Positions 1 to 7,586 of a stretch of DNA of 19,107 nt are shown here, piece by piece. Below the pieces are notes generated by a model. The model worked only from the letters and a program-made list of their open reading frames with translations, ran no database searches and had not been told where the DNA came from. How positions within the stretch are numbered: position 1 is the stretch's first letter; every line of letters starts with the position of its first letter. This DNA is from Prolixibacteraceae bacterium UBA5740 (lineage in GTDB: Bacteria; Bacteroidota; Bacteroidia; Bacteroidales; Prolixibacteraceae). Location: contig DIFU01000028.1 in assembly GCA_002419285.1 (NCBI GenBank), positions 1-19,107 of the forward strand. Reading direction: 5' to 3'. A program made the position numbers and the translations under genes.

Positions 1-411
1 AGAACATACCATATCAGTGATCCCAAACCAATCGGCAACCCGTATAATGGTTCCCAGGTTTCCGGGATCCTGAATTCCATCCAGGCATAAAATCCAGTTG
101 TTTGCTGGGTTTGCCTTGTTAATGTCGTATTCCGGGATCTTGCAAATGGCCAGCGCTTCCTGGGGAGTTTTAAGCAGACTGGCTTTTCGGATTTGATCCC
201 AATCTGTTGATATCAACTCTGTTTTGGCAATATTGAGCGTCGAATTGTCTTTCAGAAAGCTTTCTGTAACAATTATCGTTTCAATTTCAATTTCTGAGGA
301 CAGGAGGTCAAGGACCATTTTATTACCTTCAACCAGAAACAAGCCGGATGACTTCCGGAATTTCTTTTGCTCAAGAGATTTAATCAACTTAATGATGGAT
401 TTTGGGATCAC
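1..411 (-). CDS. TrmH/SpoU-family RNA 2'-O-methyltransferase (partial, 3' end outside window)
   Basis: The minus strand encodes the first 137 residues of an RNA ribose methyltransferase of the SpoU/TrmH (SPOUT) class, which transfers a methyl group from S-adenosylmethionine to a 2'-OH in rRNA or tRNA. The visible part has an N-terminal substrate-binding region (residues 1 to about 100, including LFLVEGNKMV near 24-33). It is followed by SPOUT motif 1, DGIQDPGNLGTIIRVADWFG (residues 111-130), with the conserved N118 and R124. The knot-forming motifs 2 and 3 lie beyond the window edge. I chose GTG at 411 because it gives the usual short N-terminus (IPKSIIKLIKSLEQKKFRK). In-frame TTG at 438 and GTG at 462 are alternatives. 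It is divergent from tamL with about 80 bp between starts. The exact RNA target cannot be read from the sequence. Confidence 0.9.
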   Translation of the reverse strand, partial: MIPKSIIKLIKSLEQKKFRKSSGLFLVEGNKMVLDLLSSEIEIETIIVTESFLKDNSTLNIAKTELISTDWDQIRKASLLKTPQEALAICKIPEYDINKANPANNWILCLDGIQDPGNLGTIIRVADWFGITDMVCS

Positions 412-467
412 AACAATATTTTTAAAATGTTTATACAAAATAACATATTCCGCTATATTCACTTCAC

Positions 468-475
468 TATTTTTG
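468..475 (+). promoter_or_regulatory. possible -7 box of the tamL promoter
   Basis: TATTTTTG matches the Bacteroidetes -7 consensus TAnnTTTG. It lies 17 bases before the TTG start of tamL, which would leave a 5' leader of only about a dozen bases. I see no matching TTTG about 19-21 bases upstream, so this rests on one box in AT-rich sequence. Confidence 0.35.
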
Positions 476-492
476 CATGAAATAATTTTCTT

Positions 493-2826
493 TTGAAAAT
501 ATCCAAGACATATAAGTCCGGATTCTGGATTATCAACATCCTGATGGTAATCCTGATGTTGTTGGCTTCATGCTCAACCACCCGATATTTGGGCGAGGAT
601 GAATACCTCCTGAATAAGGTTGTCGTTGATGTCAATAATCCGGAGGTTGATAAGGAAGAGCTGAAAAGCTACCTGAGAATAAAGGAGAATACCCGGATTT
701 TGGGATTTTTTAAATTTCACCTGTGGTTGTATAACCTGTCATCAAAGGAAAAACCTGATGGATGGTTGAAGCGGACTGGAGAAGCACCACAGGTATATGA
801 TCCTGTAGTCGCCGATCAGTCCAAAAGCCAGATCATGCAATACCTTCATAACAAAGGATACTATAGTGCGCAGGTTGATATGAATGCCCACGAGAATGTG
901 GACAGGCAAAAGGTTAACCTGAAATATTCTATCCAGACCGGAAATGTTTACAGGATCGGTAAAGTTGATAACCAGATCAATGACCCCGGGTTTAAAAGAC
1001 TTTTTGAGGAGGAGTATTCTTCGCAGGCCTTGAGCACGGGCAATCGTTTTGATTTGGAGATGCTGGACTCAGAACGCGACCGGATTACGCAATTTTATAG
1101 AAATCGGGGCTATTATTACTTCAACAAGTCAATGCTGTATTTTGATGCAGATACACTTGGGCATGGTAGCGTGGCTGATTTGGTTCTTCGGGTAGAAACA
1201 GGCTCAGAGAACAGCATGGACTCTGTACGGATCTTCAGCCCTTGGTATGTAAAGGATATCCATTGGTCTGTAATGACCGAAAATCGTGAGTTTCAGAGTA
1301 TAGAAGGCCTTAATTCAGATACTATTACTTCAGGGAGTAACCACTTTATTTTCCGTGATGAATTTCCGTACCACACTCGATTGTTTGAACGGCTGAACCG
1401 ACTGCAGCCCGATTCCCTTTACCACTTAGGTAAGGCAGAGGATACTTTCACTGCCCTTAACAGGCTACGGCAGTTTCGCTTTATAAACATCTACTTTCAG
1501 GAAAATCGGCAGAAGGCGGATACCGCATGGCTTAATGGGTATATAGATCTTGCCCCTTTGCCCCGGCAAGCGGTTACGTTTGATTTGGAAGGGACGAATA
1601 CTTCTGGGAATCTAGGGGTTGCCAGTAACGTAAATTATATGCACCGTAATCTTTTCAGGGGAGCCGAAATTATGTCCCTCAAACTGAAAGGAGCGATGGA
1701 GCGGCAACAGGCAGTGGTCAGTGAACAGTCGCTTGATTTCAATACGAGGGAGATTGGTTTAGAGGCAAATATTAGCGTTCCCAAATTACTTGGTCCTGCC
1801 AATCTTTTTCATTCGTTTGGGAATGTATTGCCTAAAACCCTGATTTCTTTTGGATACAATTTCCAACAAAGGCCTGACTATACCCGAACCATCTCGTCCG
1901 TAAAACTGGGATATGAATGGATGACTTCAGCCTATACCCGCCATAATTGGGATATCCTGGATTTCAACCTCGTCAACCTCTCCAGGTTCGATCCGGCATT
2001 TCTGAATTCGATATACGACCTCTATATCAAAAGTAGTTTTACCGACCACCTGATCTTTGGAACAACCTATGTATTCACACATAACACACAGGAAATCAGG
2101 TCGCGAGGTAACTATTATTACTTGAGATTCTCTGCTGAATCATCGGGGAACCTGCTTTATTCACTTTCCTTGCTAACGGGGGCAAAAAAAACCACGGAAG
2201 CTGATTCCACAGGGCTTAGGCCTCAGGAATACTATACATTGCTTGATTCAAGGTATGCACAGTTTTTGAAAAGTGATATTGAGATACGAAGGGGAGTGAT
2301 GATAGATAGATATAATTCGGTAGTAGGTCGATTCTTTGCCGGAGTAGGCCTGCCTTATGGCAATTTTGATGTTCTTCCCTTTGAAAAGAAATATTTCACT
2401 GGAGGAGCCAACGGTATCAGGGCCTGGCAGGTCCGCTCTCTGGGTCCCGGGACATTTAAGGCCCCGCCCAGGTCATACCCAAACCAGTCGGGTGATATAA
2501 AACTGGAAGCCAATCTGGAGTACCGGTTTCGTCTGATTAGATATCTGGAGAGTGCCTTTTTTCTGGATGTGGGTAATATCTGGGCTATCAACGAAAAGGA
2601 TAACAGACCTGGGGCACAATTCAGGCTTGGCAGCTTTTACAAGCAGTTTGCAGTTGGGACAGGTACTGGTATCCGATTGGATTTCGATTATTTTATCTTC
2701 CGACTCGATTTGGGCTTGAAACTTCGTGATCCTGCCCAAATGGAAAATGGAGGCTGGATTCCCGGCAGCAGAAAGCTAAAGGGGGACGATTTTAACTTAT
2801 CGTTCGCGATCGGTTACCCCTTCTGA
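493..2826 (+). CDS. tamL: TamL/BamA-like outer-membrane assembly lipoprotein
   Basis: This 777-residue Omp85-superfamily protein is expected in the outer membrane, where such proteins help insert or export other envelope components. Residues 1-27 form a lipoprotein signal (two lysines near the N-terminus, a hydrophobic stretch 11-25, lipobox LASC with Cys27). POTRA-like segments follow, with the recurrent pattern ending in GYY at 122-124 and GYYYF at 206-210. The C-terminal barrel spans about 357-777. It carries the lid-loop region around FTGGANGIRAW (about 634-644), equivalent to the VRGF region of BamA, and ends in an aromatic residue (YPF). A lipidated N-terminus on a BamA-like barrel is the mark of the Bacteroidetes TamL group. 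The start is TTG: an in-frame stop lies at 478-480, and the next ATG (544) would cut into the signal peptide. No TamB gene follows. Confidence 0.88.
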   Translation: MKISKTYKSGFWIINILMVILMLLASCSTTRYLGEDEYLLNKVVVDVNNPEVDKEELKSYLRIKENTRILGFFKFHLWLYNLSSKEKPDGWLKRTGEAPQVYDPVVADQSKSQIMQYLHNKGYYSAQVDMNAHENVDRQKVNLKYSIQTGNVYRIGKVDNQINDPGFKRLFEEEYSSQALSTGNRFDLEMLDSERDRITQFYRNRGYYYFNKSMLYFDADTLGHGSVADLVLRVETGSENSMDSVRIFSPWYVKDIHWSVMTENREFQSIEGLNSDTITSGSNHFIFRDEFPYHTRLFERLNRLQPDSLYHLGKAEDTFTALNRLRQFRFINIYFQENRQKADTAWLNGYIDLAPLPRQAVTFDLEGTNTSGNLGVASNVNYMHRNLFRGAEIMSLKLKGAMERQQAVVSEQSLDFNTREIGLEANISVPKLLGPANLFHSFGNVLPKTLISFGYNFQQRPDYTRTISSVKLGYEWMTSAYTRHNWDILDFNLVNLSRFDPAFLNSIYDLYIKSSFTDHLIFGTTYVFTHNTQEIRSRGNYYYLRFSAESSGNLLYSLSLLTGAKKTTEADSTGLRPQEYYTLLDSRYAQFLKSDIEIRRGVMIDRYNSVVGRFFAGVGLPYGNFDVLPFEKKYFTGGANGIRAWQVRSLGPGTFKAPPRSYPNQSGDIKLEANLEYRFRLIRYLESAFFLDVGNIWAINEKDNRPGAQFRLGSFYKQFAVGTGTGIRLDFDYFIFRLDLGLKLRDPAQMENGGWIPGSRKLKGDDFNLSFAIGYPF

Positions 2827-3001
2827 TCTTTAAGATTCATGATACTTTTTATCACGGGTGCTTTTAGGGATGTTTTTCCCGATTATCATTTAATAATCTT
2901 TCAAGGGTTATAGGTTACACTTTGAAATTATTTTGCATTTTTACCTCCCCGTTTCGCGCAAAAGGAAGCGGATTAGTGATTTCTACTTCAATCGATCGAT
3001 T

Positions 3002-4363
3002 ATGATGCAGGAAACAAACGGAAGGGAATTATTTGGGTCCAGGTTTGGCGTGATCGCTGCGACAGCAGGCTCTGCCATTGGCCTTGGAAATATTTGGCGC
3101 TTTCCCTATGTCGCTGGCGAAAATGGCGGGGCTGCTTTTTTGCTGATATATATTGGTTTTGTTATTGTCATTGGAGTTCCAGTGATGCTTTCTGAATTTG
3201 TTATTGGCAGAAAGGCTCAGCAAAACGCTTTCGGATCATTCAGGAAATTGGCGCCAGGGAAGCCCTGGTACCTGATTGGTCTGATGGGGGTGGTCGCTGC
3301 CTTTATGATTCTTGCATTTTATACGGCAGTTGCCGGATGGACACTCGAATATCTTTATCAGTCACTGACAAACGGATTTGCAGGCAAGGATGCAGCGGAG
3401 CTTGAGATGATGTTTACAGAGTTCCAGAGTTCCTCTTTCAGGCCATTGCTTTGGTTTTTTGTTTTTATGTCCCTGACTGCCGCAATTATCATGATGGGCG
3501 TAAAAAAGGGCATCGAGAAATCCACAAAAATCCTGATGCCGGTAATGGTATTGTTGTTGCTGATCATGGCCATACGGTCGGTGACTTTACCCGGGGCAAT
3601 GGAGGGTGTGAAATTTCTGTTCAAGCCTGACTTTTCAAAAATCACCACCAAGTCGGTTCTTGAGGCACTCGGGCAATCTTTTTTCTCTTTGAGTATTGGT
3701 ATGGGAACACTGATTACCTATGCCTCCTATGTTCCCAAAGATAATAAACTGGGAAATACCGCTATTTCCGTAGCCCTTGCAGATTCAATGGTGGCCATCC
3801 TTGCAGGGTTAGCCATTTTTCCTGCTGTCTTCGCTTTTGGAATCGCTCCGGGTTCAGGTGCGGGACTTGTTTACATCACCCTACCAAACATTTTTCAGCA
3901 GATGATGGGTGGTTATATCTTCTCCATCCTGTTTTTTGTGTTGCTGGGAGTAGCAGCATTGACTTCAACCATATCGGTTCTCGAAGTGATTGTAGCCTTC
4001 TTTGTTGAAGAGTTGAATCTAAAAAGAAAGGCTGCTACCTGGATTTCTGTTTCCCTGGTTTCCATCCTTGGTGTTATGTCCGCATTATCGTGGGGAGCAT
4101 TGTCAGGATGGAGGATTTTGGGTTATTCGATTTTTGAATTGCTCGATTATACTTCGGCCAACATCTTGTTGCCTTTGGGAGGATTCTTTATCGTATTATT
4201 TGTAGCCTGGTTTTTCGGCCGGGAAAAAGCATCGATGGAATTGTCGAATGAAGGGGTGCTAAAAATAAGATTTCTCCCATTCTTCCTCTTTATTATCAGG
4301 TTTTTGGCACCTATATGCATTGCCTTTATTTTTCTTCAGGGTATTGGAATAATTAAGCTGTAA
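3002..4363 (+). CDS. sodium-dependent transporter, NSS/SNF (LeuT-like) family
   Basis: This inner-membrane symporter of about 453 residues belongs to the neurotransmitter:sodium symporter family, which uses the Na+ gradient to import amino acids or related amines. I count about 11 membrane segments, as in many bacterial members. TM1 has the signature GSAIGLGNIWRFPY followed by ENGGAAF, holding the unwound substrate/Na+ region. TM6 has FFSLSIGMGTLITYASY. TM8 has AALTS, aligning with the LeuT Na2 ligands Ala351, Thr354 and Ser355. The frame is open from a TTG at 2933, but those extra 23 residues (basic and polar) precede the family's normal start. I therefore prefer ATG 3002 or the adjacent ATG 3005. 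A one-mismatch -7 box (TTATTTTG, 2928-2935) lies upstream, so it is probably a single-gene unit. The substrate is not readable from sequence. Confidence 0.92.
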   Translation: MMQETNGRELFGSRFGVIAATAGSAIGLGNIWRFPYVAGENGGAAFLLIYIGFVIVIGVPVMLSEFVIGRKAQQNAFGSFRKLAPGKPWYLIGLMGVVAAFMILAFYTAVAGWTLEYLYQSLTNGFAGKDAAELEMMFTEFQSSSFRPLLWFFVFMSLTAAIIMMGVKKGIEKSTKILMPVMVLLLLIMAIRSVTLPGAMEGVKFLFKPDFSKITTKSVLEALGQSFFSLSIGMGTLITYASYVPKDNKLGNTAISVALADSMVAILAGLAIFPAVFAFGIAPGSGAGLVYITLPNIFQQMMGGYIFSILFFVLLGVAALTSTISVLEVIVAFFVEELNLKRKAATWISVSLVSILGVMSALSWGALSGWRILGYSIFELLDYTSANILLPLGGFFIVLFVAWFFGREKASMELSNEGVLKIRFLPFFLFIIRFLAPICIAFIFLQGIGIIKL

Positions 4364-4384
4364 AATAAATAATAAACATATGTG

Positions 4385-4420
4385 AAATATCCGATCGATT
4401 TTTTGGTCGGATATTTTTCT
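4385..4420 (+). terminator. intrinsic terminator of the transporter gene
   Basis: AAATATCCGA (4385-4394) pairs perfectly with TCGGATATTT (4407-4416) across a 12-base loop, and a T-rich run follows to 4424. It sits 22 bases after the transporter stop codon. Confidence 0.8.
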
Positions 4421-4433
4421 TTTTGTTACTTTG
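4402..4433 (+). promoter_or_regulatory. candidate promoter for the helix-hairpin-helix gene
   Basis: TTTG (4402-4405) and TTACTTTG (4426-4433, one mismatch to TAnnTTTG) are 20 bases apart, close to the Bacteroidetes -33/-7 spacing. The -33 box lies inside the loop of the preceding terminator. It would give a leader of about 110 bases before the start at 4547. Confidence 0.35.
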
Positions 4434-4546
4434 ATTTTGGTCAAAATCACCATTTTCAGGTAGGATAATGGCATAGGAAGATGCTTGATTTACCTCAGGA
4501 TACCTGATTTATTAATTTGATTAGTTGGATTGAGAATTCATCTTGT

Positions 4547-5647
4547 ATGATCATGCAGAAAATCCGGGGTTTAATCCGGAACTATTTCAGCTTAACCCAT
4601 TCAGAGAGGCGTGGCTTTATCCTGGTATCTCTATTCCTTTCCATTGCGATTGTTTCAAAGATGATATCCGACAGAATCGTTCCGGCAGAATCATTCGATT
4701 ATTCTGAAGTTTCGGGGATCCTGGAAGACTTACAAAAGGGTGAAGGGATCGCTTCGCCTGTCACAAGGCGTTCCTTTTTTTTATTTGATCCCAACTCCAT
4801 CACCGAAGAAGCCTTCGACAGTTTGGATATTCCGGACCGAATCAAAACGAATATCTTGAAATACCGTCAGAGTGGTGGCACATTCAAGAGGGCTGAAGAT
4901 TTAAAAAAGATCTATGGCATGACTGACAGCTTGTTTGCATTGATTACTCCCTGTGTATACTTTCCTGTGAAAACAAATGAAAAAGAGTATTTGGCAAGGG
5001 AGGTAAAGTCAAAGACCGGGTTATTCCTTTTTGATCCGAACACAGCTTCGGAAGAATCTTTGAAGAATCTTGGATTTTCTGATTTTGCTGCGGCAAATCT
5101 TATAAGATATATCTCGAAAGGTGGTCATATAAGGTATAAGGAAGATTTATTAAAGATCTATGGTGTAGAGAAAGATTTCATCGATAAAATTTATCCCTAT
5201 ATCACATTGCCTGTCTTGCCTGAAAAGAATGAGCAAAATCCAACGACTGATGCAATCGAACTGAATGGGGCCGATTCATCAAGCCTGGTTGCAGTTCCTT
5301 GGATTGGACCGGCATATGCGTCCCGGATTCAGCGCTACAGGGAACTTTTAGGCGGTTTTTACTCGGTGGAGCAGATCCATGAGGTTTACGGTATGACAGA
5401 TGAGATCTTTAAACGAATTAGTCCTTATCTGGATGTTGACAGCCAGAAAATAAAAAAGCTGAAGATTAATTTGGCCGAATATCCGGAGCTGAGAGCCCAT
5501 CCCTATATTACACCCAGGCAGGCCCGCCTGATTATTGACCGGCGATCAGCAAAAGGGCCGTGGAAGAATATTGAGGAACTAAAACCTGATACCATCTTCA
5601 CTGTTCCTGAATATGAGCGGATCTCACATTACCTGGTACCCTGGTGA
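4547..5647 (+). CDS. membrane-anchored protein with four helix-hairpin-helix (ComEA-like) units
   Basis: This protein of about 366 residues belongs to a Bacteroidetes family with ComEA-type helix-hairpin-helix (HhH) units. Such motifs usually bind the DNA backbone without sequence specificity. A basic N-terminus with SERRGF is followed by one hydrophobic segment (about 23-40), suggesting an inner-membrane anchor. Four units of about 60 residues follow, near 77-139, 159-221, 237-298 and 306-366. The first two open with FLFDPN and the third with IELNGAD. The first three end in a KIYG/EVYG motif, each with a glycine-rich hairpin (for example VPWIGPAYASRI in unit 3). The fourth is more diverged and lacks the YG motif. 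The frame is open from TTG 4517, but ATG 4547 or ATG 4553 gives the usual N-terminus. A role in DNA uptake or nucleoid contact is only inference. Confidence 0.82.
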   Translation: MIMQKIRGLIRNYFSLTHSERRGFILVSLFLSIAIVSKMISDRIVPAESFDYSEVSGILEDLQKGEGIASPVTRRSFFLFDPNSITEEAFDSLDIPDRIKTNILKYRQSGGTFKRAEDLKKIYGMTDSLFALITPCVYFPVKTNEKEYLAREVKSKTGLFLFDPNTASEESLKNLGFSDFAAANLIRYISKGGHIRYKEDLLKIYGVEKDFIDKIYPYITLPVLPEKNEQNPTTDAIELNGADSSSLVAVPWIGPAYASRIQRYRELLGGFYSVEQIHEVYGMTDEIFKRISPYLDVDSQKIKKLKINLAEYPELRAHPYITPRQARLIIDRRSAKGPWKNIEELKPDTIFTVPEYERISHYLVPW

Positions 5648-5700
5648 ATTTTTGTATTGTTAACGTTTATCATTACAGAAAAACAATTTTTTGTCTTATA

Positions 5701-5731
5701 TTTGATTACGACTGAATAATTTCTAAATTTG
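5701..5731 (+). promoter_or_regulatory. promoter of rpsU-xerC-hpf
   Basis: TTTG (5701-5704), 19 bases, then TAAATTTG (5724-5731) matches both Bacteroidetes boxes (TTTG and TAnnTTTG) with the expected spacing. Transcription would start near 5736-5738, about 30 bases before the rpsU ATG. It is the best-formed promoter in the window. Confidence 0.7.
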
Positions 5732-5767
5732 CGCCTCGATTTCAAAAATAGTTAATAGAAAAAAGAT

Positions 5768-5959
5768 ATGATTATTATTCCCGTAAAAGAAGGCGAGAAC
5801 ATCGAAAGGGCCTTGAAAAGGTTCAAAAGAAAATTTGAAAAAACTGGCGTGATCAAGGAACTTCGTGAAAGACAAGCATTTGCGAAACCTTCAGTTAAAA
5901 AGAGAACCGAGCTGAAGAAGGCTATTTACATTCAGGGCTTGCAGAGGCAGGAAGATTAG
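5768..5959 (+). CDS. rpsU: 30S ribosomal protein bS21
   Basis: This 63-residue, strongly basic protein opens with MIIIPVKEGENIERALKRF and continues with KFEKTGV and REL, the standard bS21 pattern. bS21 sits at the 30S platform next to the 3' end of 16S rRNA. In Bacteroidetes ribosomes bS21, together with bS18 and bS6, is reported to occlude the anti-Shine-Dalgarno sequence. The leader (TTAATAGAAAAAAGAT) contains no GGAGG-like sequence. It is the first gene of a unit with xerC (40 bases downstream) and hpf, behind the promoter at 5701-5731. Confidence 0.96.
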   Translation: MIIIPVKEGENIERALKRFKRKFEKTGVIKELRERQAFAKPSVKKRTELKKAIYIQGLQRQED

Positions 5960-5987
5960 AAAGGAAATTATTTGGTTCCTGATTTTT
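5948..5987 (+). terminator. weak attenuator-like hairpin between rpsU and xerC
   Basis: TTCCTG (5976-5981) can pair with CAGGAA overlapping the rpsU stop region (5948-5953), or TTCCT can pair with the nearer AGGAA (5962-5966). A run of six T follows (5983-5988). The stems are only 5-6 bp, so this would at most lower read-through into xerC. Confidence 0.25.
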
Positions 5988-5999
5988 TGATTGTATTGG

Positions 6000-6887
6000 A
6001 TGGATTTTCAGGAATCTTTTATCAATTACTTAAGGTATGAGAAACGGACATCGTCTCATACTATAGTAGCATATAAAAATGACCTCGATCAGTTTGTGCA
6101 GTTTTGTACAGAGATGGTCGGGGAATTTGATCTTAAAAAGGTCGATAATAAGCTCATCCGGGCGTGGGTAGTATCCTTGATGGAAGAAAAAAATTCTCCA
6201 AGGACGGTAAACCGAAAAATATCTACCCTTAAATCATTTTATAAATATGCCATGAAAATGAATATAGTTGATAAAAGTCCGGTCATTCAAATTCCTTTAC
6301 CAAAGATCAGAAAGAAGCTTCCCTTTTTTGTTGAGGAAAACAGCCTGAACCATTTATTGGACGATGGTTTTTTTTCACAGGATTTTGTCGGAATACGTGA
6401 CAAACTGATCATTTTGCTTTTATACGGCACAGGCATACGATTAAGTGAATTGTTGGGATTGCATGACAGCAACATTGATTTGCATCAGAGCCTGATCAAA
6501 GTAAGAGGAAAGAGAAACAAGGAAAGGATAATTCCTTATCCAAGGAGTCTGAATCCAATGATAGAGAGTTACCGTCAGGCAAGATCCGAAAAGTTTAACC
6601 TATCGTCGGGCGGTGTTTTTATTCTGACCGAAAAAGGGGAACCTGCATATGAGAAGCTGATATACCGGGTGGTTACTTCCTATCTTTCAAAAGTAACTTC
6701 ACTCGAGAAGCGGAGTCCTCATATTTTGCGCCATTCCTATGCAACTCATTTGTTGAACAGGGGAGCTGACCTTAACGCAGTTAAGGAACTTCTTGGGCAT
6801 TCCAGTCTGGCTGCTACGGAAGTTTATACACATACTACATTTGAGAGGTTACATAGTATTTATCAACAAGCTCATCCAAGGGGCTAA
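6000..6887 (+). CDS. xerC: tyrosine recombinase XerC/XerD type
   Basis: This 295-residue site-specific recombinase would act with a partner at dif to resolve chromosome dimers before division. The N-terminal SAM-like core-binding domain (about 1-85) has YEKRTSSHTIVAYKNDL. The catalytic domain has all six expected residues: R147 (GTGIRLSE), K171 (RGKRNKER), H241 and R244 (HILRHSYATH), H267 (LGHSS) and the nucleophile Y276 (VYTHT). I prefer ATG 6000, which gives the family start MDFQESFINYL; a TTG lies three codons upstream. The position between rpsU and hpf is a familiar Bacteroidetes arrangement and argues for a housekeeping Xer protein over an integrase. XerC versus XerD cannot be settled from sequence alone. 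Confidence 0.93.
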   Translation: MDFQESFINYLRYEKRTSSHTIVAYKNDLDQFVQFCTEMVGEFDLKKVDNKLIRAWVVSLMEEKNSPRTVNRKISTLKSFYKYAMKMNIVDKSPVIQIPLPKIRKKLPFFVEENSLNHLLDDGFFSQDFVGIRDKLIILLLYGTGIRLSELLGLHDSNIDLHQSLIKVRGKRNKERIIPYPRSLNPMIESYRQARSEKFNLSSGGVFILTEKGEPAYEKLIYRVVTSYLSKVTSLEKRSPHILRHSYATHLLNRGADLNAVKELLGHSSLAATEVYTHTTFERLHSIYQQAHPRG

Positions 6888-6900
6888 AAACATATGGATT

Positions 6901-7203
6901 ATGAATATCAAGGTGAATACAGTGCATTTTACGGCAGATCAGAAATTGGTCGATTTCGTAACGAAAAAGGTAAACAAGTTGGATACTTTTTTCGAAGGGA
7001 TTATCAATGCGGAGGTTACTCTGAAGGTTGACAGGCCCGAAACCGTGAACAACAAAATCTCAGAAGTGAAATTGTCAATACCAATTACTGATACGCTTTT
7101 TGCCAAAAAGCAAGCCGATTCTTTTGAGGAGGCTACCGATCTGGCTGTGGAAGCCATTCGCCGCCAATTAAAAAAGCACAAGGAAAAAGTAAGGGAAAAA
7201 TAA
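6901..7203 (+). CDS. hpf: ribosome hibernation promoting factor, short form (HPF/RaiA)
   Basis: This 100-residue protein of the HPF/YfiA family binds the decoding region of idle 30S subunits. It has the typical start MNIKVNTVHFTADQKLVDFV, a central VTLKVDR strand and the C-terminal helix SFEEATDLAVEAIRRQLKKH with a basic tail. It ends at the length of short HPFs, with no C-terminal dimerization domain as found in long HPFs. ATG 6901 is 13 bases after the xerC stop. The frame is also open upstream to 6793, inside xerC, but that extension has no family similarity. It is the last gene of the rpsU unit; no strong terminator follows. Confidence 0.94.
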   Translation: MNIKVNTVHFTADQKLVDFVTKKVNKLDTFFEGIINAEVTLKVDRPETVNNKISEVKLSIPITDTLFAKKQADSFEEATDLAVEAIRRQLKKHKEKVREK

Positions 7204-7248
7204 TCGGGGAAAAATCAAAATCATTCATTAGATTCTATCAAAAATTTA

Positions 7249-7256
7249 TATTTTTG
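7249..7256 (+). promoter_or_regulatory. upstream promoter-like -7 box, tRNA-tuf unit
   Basis: TATTTTTG followed by CA fits TAnnTTTG. It overlaps the right arm of a 7-bp palindrome (CAAAAAT at 7239-7245, ATTTTTG at 7250-7256). No clear TTTG is seen 19-21 bases upstream. Confidence 0.4.
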
Positions 7257-7445
7257 CAATCCCTTTCAGTAAAATCATAGGTCTTCCATTGAAATAGGTT
7301 GTACATTTCCTGCAATTGAAAGGAAAGGACTCTGGGATTGTCGAATTTTGTATTTGGTTATTACGTCAAAATCAAGTTCTTACATAAAAATGTAAAGTTT
7401 TTATGAAAAAACAGAAAGACAAGTCGCGTTCTTTTTAAATTTTTA

Positions 7446-7453
7446 TAACTTTG
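7446..7453 (+). promoter_or_regulatory. main candidate promoter of tRNA-Gly/tRNA-Thr/tuf
   Basis: TAACTTTG followed by CA is a full match to the Bacteroidetes -7 box, placed about 140 bases before tRNA-Gly. The upstream -33 position has no good TTTG, which is common in this phylum. Confidence 0.55.
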
Positions 7454-7586
7454 CACGGCTTTTTAGAAAGCACTTTTTGGTCCTTTAAATGAGGCATTTT
7501 TAGGACGACAAAGGATTGAATGTGAATATTCTGATATGAAAGGGTAGCTTTAACGTTACCTGATAATAAAAGAATTCAACTCTAAA

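Larger units (their letters stand above)
7204..7586 (+). other. gene-free leader of the tRNA-tuf transcription unit
   Basis: These 383 bases carry no convincing coding sequence. They hold two promoter-like -7 boxes (7249-7256 and 7446-7453). There are also small inverted repeats: TTACAT/ATGTAA (7380-7395), an imperfect 12-position stem at 7480-7506 (GTCCT/AGGAC outside, AAATG/CATTT inside, two T-T mismatches), and GGTAGC/GTTACC (7543-7560). The last two lie in the predicted leader upstream of tRNA-Gly. I recognise no known riboswitch. Confidence 0.6.

Noticed and set aside
224..496. 90-codon open frame on the plus strand at the left edge
   Set aside because: It lies antisense to the RNA methyltransferase, whose SPOUT motif 1 is clear, and its translation shows no recognisable domain.
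2933..3001. TTG start extending the NSS transporter by 23 residues
   Set aside because: The start overlaps the likely -7 box and adds a basic segment not expected before the family's TM1 region.
6000..6887. xerC as the integrase of a mobile element
   Set aside because: It sits between rpsU and hpf in a conserved housekeeping order. No att-like repeats, cargo or other phage genes are present, and the nearby tRNAs are intact with no duplicated 3' ends.
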